Origin: Zygnema cylindricum
Lineage: Eukaryota; Streptophyta; Zygnematophyceae; Zygnematales; Zygnemataceae
Direction: 5' to 3'
NCBI GenBank assembly: GCA_037447655.1
Contig: JBBHKE010001904.1
Location: forward strand, 62,001-126,000
Length of the DNA stretch: 64,000 bases
This document shows, one piece after another, positions 51,709 through 62,104 of the stretch (its first letter is position 1; each line of letters opens with the position of its first letter). The notes beneath the pieces were generated by a model that saw only the letters and a program-made list of their open reading frames with translations, did not search any database and was not told the origin of the DNA. The translations under genes and the position numbers were made by a program.

Positions 51709-53016
51709 ATGGCGTCGTCGTCCTCTCCACCCCCGAAAAGGAGGAGACTGGTACGGGTGGGACAAGGAGACCCGAGCCGTCCCGAGAGATTGCTAAGGGC
51801 GGCGGAAGCCATGGTGGAAGCAAGCAGGCGAAGAGAGGTAGAAGTGGAGCCGGAACCGGAGGAAAGTGCCAGTTGCGAGGCAGGACCGGCGGAGACCAGT
51901 GGAGGGGAGGGGTCAGAAAACTCACAGGACCCTGAATACACCCCAACCCGGGAAGGTGATCAGGAATTTCAATCAGATCATGAGCTATCGGAGGCGGAGG
52001 AACCGGAACGCGAACCAACGCCTCCGCCAATTGAGGAGCGCGCCTCAGATCTAGAGGTGATGCGGGACCCAAACAAGGAGAGTACCGCGGACGAGCAGTC
52101 GTCTGAAAGCGCGGAGAGGAAGGCAGAGGAACAATACCCCAGTGGTGACGATGTGTTCCTCCTGCGAGAAAACCGAAGAGGTTCGGAGGAGGAGAGTGAA
52201 CGGGGAGAGGAAATTCCCGACTACCTCTTTCCATTACCGGTCGACACCCAACATCCGTACCTCGCCTTCAGCTTCGCCAAAAGGTTTTATCGGAACCCCT
52301 CGGAGTGGCCTGAGGAATGGCGTATAGGGAGGCCTGGAGACCCTATCCGTAACCCTGCCGACGTTCCGTCACACCCAGCGTGGAATTTCATGAGGACGAG
52401 GGAATTGGGAAATAATCATAAAGGCTATGTGCAGCTGAATCCTCACACCTTACCGTTCGTGGAAGTGGTAGAGGACAACTACAGGTACAGGATTGATATT
52501 CCCGGGTTACTCCGTCGTTATCACCCGTGGGATGTCCGCCTCCACGACATCATCTCTCGAGCGGAGGTCACCCCTGAGGTGCGAGTACTCATGCTGGCTC
52601 GAAGGAATGCTCTGCAGCGGGCCCGAGCTGCAAGGAAACACGTGTCCTTCAAATTACGAAAGGTTCCTCGGTGGGAACCGGCGGATGAGGAACCAGAGGA
52701 AGTTCCCCCAGTGGCTGAACCCGAAGAACCTAGGATTCCGGCACCTGAGGAGCCTGCACCGGCGGCCATTCCGCCGCGACCCGAAGTACCCGAGGCTGTA
52801 CCCGAGGAAGGGGAAAGTCAGGTTCGGAAGCGAATCACTCGGAGGCGGTTGGCAGCTGCAGATCATCACATCGCGTTACTGGAGACCCGATGTGAACAGC
52901 TCCAAAATCAACTTGACGCCCTTCGCCAGGAGTTCGAAGAGTATCGAGAGGAGACATACGACATACTCTGGCAGTTGCAATTTCCCTTTGTCACTCAAAG
53001 TTCAGCAAGATGCTGA
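51709..53016 (+). CDS. Unrecognised extra ORF of gypsy D, between chromodomain and 3' LTR
   Basis: 435 codons from the ATG at 51709. The same frame is open from 51070, so it could also be read as a long tail on the chromodomain. I do not recognise the protein. Visible parts: basic PPPKRRRLVRV near the start (possible nuclear signal); a long acidic Glu/Ser/Pro-rich stretch; a folded-looking section rich in Trp, Tyr and Pro (FAKRFYRNPSEWPEEWRI near 52270; GLLRRYHPWDVRLHDI near 52505); a proline/glutamate-rich linker; and a C-terminal coiled-coil-like segment (LLETRCEQLQNQLDALRQEF). The upstream pol has several stops and shifts, whereas this region has none over 1.9 kb. The position is where some plant gypsy elements carry an additional or env-like ORF, but no membrane segment or signal peptide is seen. 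Confidence 0.6.
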   Translation: MASSSSPPPKRRRLVRVGQGDPSRPERLLRAAEAMVEASRRREVEVEPEPEESASCEAGPAETSGGEGSENSQDPEYTPTREGDQEFQSDHELSEAEEPEREPTPPPIEERASDLEVMRDPNKESTADEQSSESAERKAEEQYPSGDDVFLLRENRRGSEEESERGEEIPDYLFPLPVDTQHPYLAFSFAKRFYRNPSEWPEEWRIGRPGDPIRNPADVPSHPAWNFMRTRELGNNHKGYVQLNPHTLPFVEVVEDNYRYRIDIPGLLRRYHPWDVRLHDIISRAEVTPEVRVLMLARRNALQRARAARKHVSFKLRKVPRWEPADEEPEEVPPVAEPEEPRIPAPEEPAPAAIPPRPEVPEAVPEEGESQVRKRITRRRLAAADHHIALLETRCEQLQNQLDALRQEFEEYREETYDILWQLQFPFVTQSSARC

Positions 53017-53034
53017 ATCCTTAGTGGGAGGCAC
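53017..53034 (+). other. Polypurine tract region of gypsy D
   Basis: AGTGGGAGGCAC directly before the LTR start TGTAAC, 18 bases after the extra ORF stop. Confidence 0.55.
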
Positions 53035-53532
53035 TGTAACAGGGTTACAGCATTGGGTACTTAGTGGCTAGGGCTAGGCTGCTATAGTTGCGATTTCAGA
53101 GCAGCGCAATTGCGATTCCAGAGAAGCGCAGCTGTGATTCCAGGCCAGCGCAGCATAGCACATAGAACGTAGCGGCGTAGCAACTAGTAGCGAAGCGGCG
53201 CAGCAGCGCAGCATAGCAACGCCGCAGAATGTAGACGGAGCTGTATAGTTCTTGAAGGAAGTTTTGGATAGATCTCGATTGACCGTGAAGGTCCACGTGT
53301 ACAGCTGTACAGTACTAGTTTGACTAGCAGTTAGTTTAAATAGTCAAGTAGACTTGGTGAATGGGGACCTCAAGTAGACTTACACAGCTAGCGCAACCTT
53401 GTACTCTCTTTCAATTTATAAAGCCCAACCTTGTCTGTGAGTCTGTGTGCTCCTGTTTTTGCTACGGGGAGATCCTTGGTGTTTTCCGCTGTGCACTGTG
53501 ACGTGTTGTGGTTTATTGTTGCCTCTTTTACA
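53035..53532 (+). repeat. 3' LTR of gypsy element D
   Basis: 498 bp. The ends TGTAA and TTACA are inverted repeats of one another. It matches 40733-41214 closely. The downstream sequence is the rest of the copia E LTR. Confidence 0.9.
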
Positions 53533-54116
53533 GGTTAAGTCGTATTCTTACACCTAAAAGATATATCCTTCTGAAAGCTAGCAGCAACTCACTATCCTAA
53601 CCAAGTTAAGAAGGCATTTAGCCATGCATAAATAATATCTACCAGAGCTAAGGAGGATACCTAAATATGTCAAGGTATGCCATACAGAATAAATCCGAAC
53701 TGAGTCCTTAATCAAACAAAACATGCTTATGTACAAAACACGGATATGTTACGTCACACTATAGTGTACAAAACACGTTAGATAATCACAGACGTTGTCT
53801 CAGTTGTCAGTACCAGCGTTTGTCAGCAGCATATCTTAACCGTCCTTCTTTTAGAAGTTTCATCCAAGATGAAACTATGTGTGACACCTTGATCTTCCGG
53901 TGAATCTAAGTTGTAGAACCGAGCCATAAAGAGTGTCTCATTCAGTTTGCTGACACGTGTCCCGTGAATGTGATACAAAGTGCACTCTCTCATTGTTCAC
54001 TATCACACTAATTGTGGTACATACGGAACCAAGCTTCCACAAAATAAACTAAGTACCTAGAAGACACTCCCCTCATATACGAGGCTTAGTGAGGACTAAA
54101 GCTTTCAAACCAACAA
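53533..54116 (-). repeat. 5' LTR of copia E, outer part
   Basis: Continues the LTR interrupted at 40732 and matches 35016-35552, ending ACCAACA. It is followed at 54117-54121 by AGGGT, the second copy of the target duplication. Confidence 0.9.
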
Positions 54117-54121
54117 GGGTG

Positions 54122-54420
54122 AAGACATAAAGAAGGAGGGACTACATAAAGGAAAACAACCAAATGGGGACAAAGATTTTGATTAAAACAAAGATATTGA
54201 AAATGCGAGAGTTTTGAAATGTCCGCCATTACCGTTACTTTCAAAAGACAAATGACACAAAATGGGAAATGTAAACCGAGAACAACAAAGGATTCACTAC
54301 GGCTTAGGAAGATCATGAGAGGCGATAAAAAAAATTTGACGGATCTAAGTGCAAGAAAGTTGTTGAAACTTCATGACATTGAAATCCAATGTTTCACAGA
54401 TAAATGTACTGGATGAATCT
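54122..54420. other. Anonymous flank continuing from before 34704
   Basis: This is the other side of the copia E insertion site. AT-rich, with no recognised gene. Confidence 0.5.
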
Positions 54421-54435
54421 CTATCTCTCTCTCTC

Positions 54436-54479
<44 letters not shown>
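54421..54479 (+). repeat. (CT)n microsatellite
   Basis: CT units with two small interruptions near the start. Confidence 0.95.
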
Positions 54480-54483
<4 letters not shown>

Positions 54484-54837
54484 CGCCTTTGCACCCGCAA
54501 GGCATCGGCTACTTACAAACACCTTTAGTGCTCTGGTGAGCACTAAGGGTGAACCGAACTTGTTCGAAGAAAGTCTGGTTTTGCAGAGCTCCCTGGGATA
54601 AAATTCGCTCCACGAAATTCGCTCCGAGCAACGTCTCCAAAATAACCCTCTGCAAGACCCGTTCGTACCGTGAAGATGTACGCCGTGGAATGTTAAGGGA
54701 CCAATGGAGGAAGAAAAATAAACAATAAGACACACAAATACGATAGATAGGAAAAGTGTGTTAGAATTAAGTAGGAGGCCGCTCAAACTCTGGATATACA
54801 ACCAAACTTGTGACCACAATAATCCAAAGCCAGCAGC
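54480..54837. other. Anonymous DNA with a short minus-strand frame
   Basis: A minus-strand frame (54733-54509) reads well (RYERVLQRVILETLLG) but has no known motif. It may be a relic of an unrecognised element. Confidence 0.3.
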
Positions 54838-55080
54838 CAACCCTAATTCAACTTGGAAAACCCTAATTCCAAAGCCAAACCCTAATTCTAGACGGCCAAG
54901 ACTCCAAATCTGCAGCCAAGGAATAATAGGGTACCGACCTAAGGGCTGGAATCAAAAAGAATAAACCCTAAATATGCTGCATCCCTAATTTTGCAGTCAA
55001 AACCCTAATTCTGCCTCCGAACCCTAATTCTGCAGATTAACCCTAATTTTGCAGATTTACCCTAAATTTGATACAAAATT
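54838..55080 (+). repeat. AACCCTAATTCTGCAG-type interspersed tandem repeat
   Basis: ACCCTAATT or CCCTAAAT occurs about ten times, several at 16-20 base spacing with TCTGCAG or TTTGCAG between. The telo-box-like core is AACCCTAA. It is not a telomere array because units are irregular. Confidence 0.75.
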
Positions 55081-56259
55081 TAGGTTTAACACGAAAGCCA
55101 AGAAATAAAGTGGCAACAAAATAAGAGACAAAGATTGAAAGAGAGAAATAGCGGAAAACAAAAACAAAATGTTTTTTTTTTTATATATAAAATTTATATT
55201 TTTAATAGATTTTTTTTATTTTTATTTACTTTTGAACAAGAATACTCAGCCACAAGGTAGCCACTATGCTCTTGGGTCTTCAACGTATTCTTTACAAGAG
55301 TTATCTCGTACGAAAGCAACGAAGCAAAATAAATAATTCCAACCAAAAACAAGGAAAACTCAAAAATCGGCCAAAATTCAACCTTCCATTCCCAACCGAA
55401 AATACAAACAACACAAAAACAAACACCCAAACCGTTCCGCTATCCGTGGGAAGGGCAGCCGGATCCGGATGCTTCTCCACACGAACTCCAATCCACCACT
55501 TCCCAAAAATGACACAAGTTGGAGGGAAACCTTCCGGACTTGGCTTTGAGCCGCGTGGATTAAAAGCGTGGGCAGAATTACAAGGGAGAATGTATGTAAA
55601 CTATCTAGCCTCTACAGCTAGCTAGCAAAAAAAAGGAAGAAACTTGAGCAATCGGTGAGAGAGAGAGCAAGAGAAAAGCTCCGCCACCAAAAGAAAATTC
55701 TTGTCCAAAAGCTAGCAATTCTAAGTCTGAAAATAGACTAAGTATTAGCTACGCTACGCCTACGCAAACCCTAACCTAAGTCTAGGCTAGTTCACATGAA
55801 CGAACTACTTAAGATGTTTGGCCAATAGGCGACCAACATCGTCTGCCGTACGCTTAACAAAATCCACCGTCCGAGGGTAAAAACCCTCCCTATCTACATG
55901 TATGCGTGAACCTACGTGGGTTCACGACTTTAAGGAATAAAAGTACATTGAAGAGCCACCAATGCTCCCGGAAATTGCGCTTCGTCGCCAAACGATACTT
56001 GGCGTCTATACTCCAAAATCGCGTACATCCGCACGAACCGAAACATACCGCACGAAATACTCCAAAAAATCGCGACGCGTCGCCCAAACGAAATTTTGCG
56101 AAAGTACCATGGAGATCGTGTACCTACGAAATGAAACGAAACAAACAGTACGCACAAAATTAGTATGTATTCAATTAGACGCGTACGCGAATCGCGCACA
56201 CGTCACAAAAAGTGAACCAACATGACTCCGCACGTGCGAACGAAACTTATATATGCGTG
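55081..56259. other. Anonymous intergenic DNA
   Basis: A T-rich run near 55171-55230, a GAGAGA tract near 55653, and CGCACGAA-type words from 56020. No gene supported. Confidence 0.45.
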
Positions 56260-56385
56260 CTGAAATATCGCGCGTGCGTGCATGATATCGTGCGCGCGAG
56301 TCGAATAACTCCCGTGCGTGCACGATATCGTGCATGCATGCGAAATATTGTGCATGCGTGCTACCGATATCATGCGGCATGACAA
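56260..56385. repeat. Alternating GCGTGC/CGATATCG stretch
   Basis: Words such as GCGTGCACGATATCGTGC and CATGATATCGTGCGCGC repeat in direct and inverted form, giving long purine-pyrimidine alternation. It directly abuts the broken end of copia F. Confidence 0.65.
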
Positions 56386-59253
56386 ATCTGCTAGTTCCCA
56401 AGTATTTGCTTCCATGATAGAAGCCATCTCATCATTTATGGTTATAATCCATCTTTCTTTCTCTGGACTATTCACTGCCTCCGAGTAAGACTGAGGCTCA
56501 TCTGGGTGAGATAGCTTAGTTACCTTATGAGCAGCTTGTTTTTCCTGTATCTTTTTGCCGCTCCTCTTTCCTCCCTCAAACTCCGAAGTTGGAATGGATG
56601 GAAGTCTTGGATTTTTTCTCACTGTCTCATCGGCTCCCCTGTCCATGGAAGTCGGTTATTGTCCCGCTTCTTCTATCTTCTCGAAGTCCATAGGAGTATG
56701 TGAGGTTTCAGGTGTGTCTCTTGTATCATGGATCTCCCCTGAATCTGCAATCACGGTTTCACTCATGTCCCTTTCGAAAACGACCAAGTTCTCCTCACTT
56801 TCCGACTCAATCTGATTCTTATCTTATTTGTATATTTGAAGGGGTCAAATGACTTCCCTTCATCCATGACAACTAAGTGTTTGACCACAATGATATCTTT
56901 CTTTGCTAAGTCATAGACTGTATATCCCTTAACATCCTCATCATATCCCACAAAGTATCCTGGTTTTCCCTTAGCATCTAGTTTCCAGTTTTTCTTATCC
57001 GTGTCAAGACTGTAAACTTCGCTACCGATTACTTTAAGGTGTGAGATATGTGGTTTCCTTCCAACCCATCTCGCATAAGGTGTCACTCCCTTTACAGTTG
57101 AGGTAAGGACTTTATTCTTAATGTAGTTGGCACAATTCATTGCTTCTGCCCAAAATCTCTTTCATATTTTCTTGTCTGCCAACATACTGCATGCACTATC
57201 TCCTAGTGTTCAATGCAATCTCTTAGCTACCCCATTTTGTTCCAAGTTATATGGTATAGTTTTCGTGTACTGCACTCCCTCATCTCTTAGATATTCTTCA
57301 AACTGGTTAGAGGTATATTCCCCCCCATTATCACTCATTATCCTCTTAATGGGGGTTTCATACAACTTCTCACTCCAGGCTTTATATTCTTTAAAGTAAG
57401 TTGATGCTTGAGACTTTGTTTTTAGAAAGTAGACTCTAGAGTATATAGACTAGACATCGGTTATTGTCATCATGAACCTCTTTCCTCCAACCTAAGGCAC
57501 TTTTGTCGGTCCCCAAATATCTGTGTGGACCAAATCTAATACTTTCTCACCTCTATATGTGGTGGCTTTGGGAAACGGAAGTTTGTGAGCCTTACCTTGA
57601 GCACAGCCACTATAATCATCTATCATTTCATTATCCCCAAACTGAATGCCTTCTACTACCCCAAGCTTTTTAATTTTCTTAACCTATCAAAATGCACATG
57701 CCCCAACTGCTATGCAAATCATCAACTTAAGAACACAAACATAGTAAGCATTCTTATTTTCATTGCTCAAGTTCAGCCTAAACATTCCTTGGCTACCCTT
57801 GTCTGCCGTGAAGTAAACTTCATCCCCCATACTTAGCTGTAAAGACTCACTTTATAGTGAAGGTATCAAACTCTTTGTCATCTAACACAGACATAGAGAA
57901 AAAAAAATTACTCAGCTAAGGAATGTAAAGTACATTTGAGAATGTAAGTATACAAGTCTTACCATCCACTAAGACTTTCATATCTACAGATCCCACTAGA
58001 TCTGTGGTAACCACTCTCCCATCCCCATACCATATCTCTACAGTAGGGATCTTTCATAGCTTAGTGAAGAGTTCGTTATCACGACACATATACATGGATG
58101 CACCTGAGTCGATGATCCATCCTTCTTGTGGAGCTTCTCGAATTGCTCTAAGGGCACATTTCTGTCTCCGAGGGATCTCTTTCTCCTCCAGACTCTCGTC
58201 AAGAAGAAGCTCCCCATCCTCCTCATAAGACTCATCCTCGGTTTCTCCTGTCACTTTTGTAACCACAAGTGCCTTTTTCTTCCCTTCTGGAAGAACCCCC
58301 TCCACGGTTCTCTTAGAGCCTCAGCTCAGACAGCTTGACACAATCTGCGATGAAGTGTCCCGACTTTTTGCAAAAATGACAAAGACCATTTGGGGGCCTC
58401 AGTCCTCCAGAATGATCTCTTTCCCCTTTGTACAGTTTCTTTGAGTCCTTCCCCCATCGATCCCCTCCTGCTGCTAAAGCTTGAATGCTCTTTCCTCCTC
58501 TCCAAATTTCCATTGTGTTTTCATGCACAAGTATCATTGCTGACCACTGTGTTCCATTTCCATGAACTATCAAGCATTTCTTGTACTCGGTACACTATGT
58601 TCTCAAACTCATCTGGTAACTTCATGATAAGGGTGTTAACTTTCATTTTCATTGTACTTGTCCACCCAACACTTTCCATCTCTATATACAAACAAGAAAG
58701 ATCATTACACTAATCTAGCATCTTTCCTCCCTTGTAAGTGTAACTCACTAGCTTTTGCTCAGCCAACAAGAGCTCTTGAATATTTCCAACTCTATAAGCC
58801 TCCACCAAACTCACCCACAACTCCTTGGCTTTGTAAATGTGAAGATGAGGGGTGGCCAAAGCTTCAGTGAGGTGCCTCAGAATGAAGTTCTTGGCAGCCA
58901 TGTTTACATCCTCCTATATTTGAGCATTGTTCTCCGCGGTCTTCACGGTCGCCGCTCCCGGTATTGTGGTAATAGGCGTGAGGGATGTCTCCTTCTCTTT
59001 CCCTTTTTCGGACATATTGTTGTCCCCATCATCTGCCTCTTCCGCTAAGGCAGCCGTTGCTTTAGGAAAACTTACTCTTCCAAATCCTTGTGGGGTTCCT
59101 GAAGGTGGATGTTTCACTTGTCCACTGACGATACCCCAGTATCGTTTTTCGTACAAAGCTCCCATCATCATGGCTTCCCAATAGAGGAATCCAGATCCAT
59201 TGAAGGTGGGCACCCTAGAGGGTGGGCCCATAACCTAAAACTCTGTGCCCTCC
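56386..59253 (-). pseudogene. Truncated, degraded Ty1/copia gag-pol (element F)
   Basis: Minus strand from 59253: MEGTEF, then TAG where element C has glutamine, then VMGPPSRVP. Gag follows with frameshifts (58914-59231, 58710-58901), knuckle CHFCKKSGHFIADC (near 58360), protease IDSGASMYM (near 58110), a damaged integrase (57700-57150), the post-core segment (57140-56763) and the linker to ANTWEL at 56386, where the element stops at the start of reverse transcriptase. All later pol and the 3' LTR are absent. Closest to element B in wording. Non-functional. Confidence 0.88.
59221..59235 (-). other. Primer-binding site of copia F (half tRNA-iMet type)
   Basis: Minus strand GGTTATGGGCCCACC, unchanged although the surrounding frame is broken. 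Confidence 0.78.
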
Positions 59254-60280
59254 ATTGGACTACAAAGTACAAGAAGCCTCTAGATAGTTATTAACTAACC
59301 CACTTTCAATGGCAACCACTGCTACCTAAGCAGACAAGCAGACAATTTGACTGCACCTTTATTTAGCCTGGACTCCCCTGAGTTCGTAGGAAAAAAAAAC
59401 TTTGAAAACGCCCAACCAGGCGATAAGTTATAAGTCGGCAAAGATGCCAATTTATACAAAACTCCCAAGGGAGAGGTGACTGTCTAAATATTCTAAGTCC
59501 TACATCTCTCTCTCGCAAACCTTATCTACTAAAGTACGCTCCATTCATAATAATGTGAAGTACATAAAAGTACTACTGCCGATGTTCTTTTTGAACGACT
59601 TTTGTACGACAAGGCCATTGAGCAAACGCGTGTCCATTTTCCACTCGTCTGTACGTTCCTCTGAATTCCCGCAACCAAATGTTATTTCTCCACGTGGCGC
59701 TAGGTCATGCCACGTCACTAAATTCCAAAGTGACCATTCCGGGATTTTGGCGATGGTGTGCGCCGTTGGATTTAACTCGAAATGGAATCCCAGCCGTTAT
59801 AAATACCTGCGGGATATTTGTTTCGCTGTCGAAACAAAATACGCGGTATCCGTTTCAAAACCGTACCGTACTTTGTACTTTACAAAAACTGTATCTATGC
59901 ATGTCGTATATAGTTTCAGTTAAATGAATTAGTTCATTCCTAAATATATAAATATCTATCAATCCCTATAGCATTTAGCATTTGTCCTAGACTAATAGGA
60001 TAAAGGTGACTGATTTTGGCCAACTTGACGGAAGGCAGGTACCAGGATCAAATCATGGGTACGTCAAGTATATTTTTAGTAACTTACTAAAAATAACTGC
60101 CTGTTGAACTAAGGCAGCCATGGATCAACCACCCTCTCTATCCTTCAGTGACTACAACAAGTATGGGGGCTAGAGAGAGGAGGTGGAGGCAGGCAGTCCG
60201 TCCTTTTCTTTTCCTTTTATACAAACATATTTAAACCTAGAAAATACTCTAGAAATCTATTAATTTTAATAGTTATTACA
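59236..60280 (-). repeat. 5' LTR of copia element F
   Basis: About 1045 bp, with the same internal landmarks as the element B LTR, for example AACCTAGAAAATACT near its outer end, ending ATTACA. The inner CA end has mutated to TA. Confidence 0.85.
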
Positions 60281-60611
60281 AAGGTGACACTTAATCATCA
60301 ATAAACCCATTTAATCTCAACTACAATATTCCTGTTGTGAAGTAGACTAAATATGATTATGAACTTCAGAACATGTTTCTTGCACAGAATGACATCTTAC
60401 ATGGAACATTCTCTCGGTTTAAAGTTGTCTATATTTGTGTTGTAAATTAAAACACCATATGGTTGTTATTCCCATATATAATTTACATTTGTATAGTTCA
60501 TCAAAAAACCCACCAGTAGTTGCTCCCAAATGTATAGAGAACAATAACTTTATACAACCTTAAACACACACAACACGACCTTTGCCCGTGTAACAGGCAT
60601 TGATTTACTAA
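60281..60611 (+). mobile_element. Helitron-like 3' end
   Basis: TTTGCCCGTGTAACAGGCATTGATTTACTAA at 60581-60611 shows a GC hairpin followed after about ten bases by CTAA, the CTRR form of Helitron 3' ends. It matches the inverse motif at 27700. The 5' end is not identified; 60281 is only the edge of copia F. Confidence 0.45.
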
Positions 60612-61648
60612 GGTTGAAAAGAATTAATTAATATTCACTTCTTAATTTAGAATCTAAAGTGAAAAGAGAGAGAGAGAGTCACCATGGTTGCCGCCATAGT
60701 CAGAAAGAAACACGAAGACATATTGATAGATCACCAAAAGTTGCCCTAAATAGGATTTGAACATGGATCTACAGAATGCTTAATAAACGTTCCTAATAAC
60801 CATTAAAGTGTTAACGAAACGATACACGTTTGTGGTTCGGCAATTAATAAATGTGTCACGCAAACGTCACTTTCACTTAAACAGACCAAAATTGACGAAA
60901 CGACATCTATAGTCAAACGGCGCTCGCAGATGCAAATCTAACCGTGTAAAATACATGATCGGGCGGACGACATCGCCCCCGCCAAACCCGAATGAATCTT
61001 TGGCGGCTTTCATACAAAGCGGCGCGTTGTGCCACGTAGCGCCACATCATTGGACGCCGAAAAAGATGGGAGGAGGAACGATGGCTCCCATGTAGACAAG
61101 TGTCTACCAGAAGGCCATGTTGTACAATGGCCCTATAAAAAGTACAATCGGCCACCGTGCCTTCTTTTACTATACACTCTTTTGATTGGCCGAGGGTAGA
61201 GTAGTAGGTAGTTGTGAGTAGGAGTTAAAGAACTTAGCGTGTTTGATGCGCCTCTCTCCAGGTGACTTTTTGTATTTATAGGCCATCTTTGGCCAGCCAT
61301 AACTAACTGCTCAGGGGAGAAAATTCTGTTATTCATTTTGCTGCGGACTCAAAGGAGTCCAAGCTACACAGGGGTGTAGTAGGTCAGAGTTTTTTCTTGC
61401 GAGGGTTGCGACAGTTTTAAGGGAAAGTGAAAGTGGGGAATGTTGTCCAAAACACATGTTTAAGCTTTGCATTCTGTGGTGAAACTGAGCACACAGAAAG
61501 TCTTCTTTCACAGGGGTGAAGCTGTATACGAGTTCTGGCTGTCAAGGTGTCAGTCATTTCGGTTTATATCAACTTGGAGTCGGCACTATCTAAATAAGCT
61601 TCTTTAGGTCTGTGATTTTTGTGGGGAAATGGAACCCATAGAATTTTA
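60612..61648 (+). repeat. Solo or fragmentary copia LTR, plus orientation
   Basis: Begins GTTGAAAAGAATTAATTAAT, similar to the start of the element C LTR read in sense. It carries CCATGGTTGCCGCC, the inverse B-box word GGATTTGAAC (60753-60762) and ACTGCTCAGGGGAG (61305), and ends near ATGGAACCCATAGAATTTTA, the gag-start end of the LTR. Confidence 0.7.
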
Positions 61649-61689
61649 GTCTCCAAAAAAACTGCCAAAAGTTAATTTCAGGTTGGTGA

Positions 61690-62104
61690 ATGCAACGACG
61701 ACCATCCGATCAATATATTTTACATGATTCGATTCACGTCCGTATTCCGTTGGTTTATATGCGTGTCTCCGCGAGTTGGTTCAGTTGAAGGGATTAGCCG
61801 TTTCGTTAATATTTATATAAATATCACACCCCATACATATGTCAATTCTTCTACGACTTGGCGGATAAAGCGAACGCTTATTTCACCAGCGGTGACTTGG
61901 TAGGGACCAAGTTTAATTCTCGGTCAAGTCACATATTTTTTGGGCAATAGCAAAACTGCCTCCTTCCTCTTGCTGTCGCTTTGGCTACCTTAAGGCAGCC
62001 ATGGTTGTCTTACATCTCCAATGACTAAGACAAGTATTGAGGACTTAAGAGAAAACCTGCACACAGTTAGAAAAGATGGAATCTAGAAAATACTCTTTTC
62101 AACA
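61690..62104 (-). repeat. Copia LTR fragment, minus orientation
   Basis: From CCATCCGATCA it follows the U3 half of the element C LTR in the opposite orientation to its neighbour, ending CTTTTCAACA. It is not followed by the usual polypurine tract. Confidence 0.7.

Noticed and set aside
52493-53071. Second open frame overlapping the gypsy extra ORF
   Set aside because: It runs into the 3' LTR, is Arg-rich in the way expected for an off-frame reading, and has no motif; the 51709-53016 frame is the better candidate.
54838-55080. Interstitial telomere
   Set aside because: CCCTAA cores are separated by irregular TCTGCAG-type spacers rather than uninterrupted heptamers.
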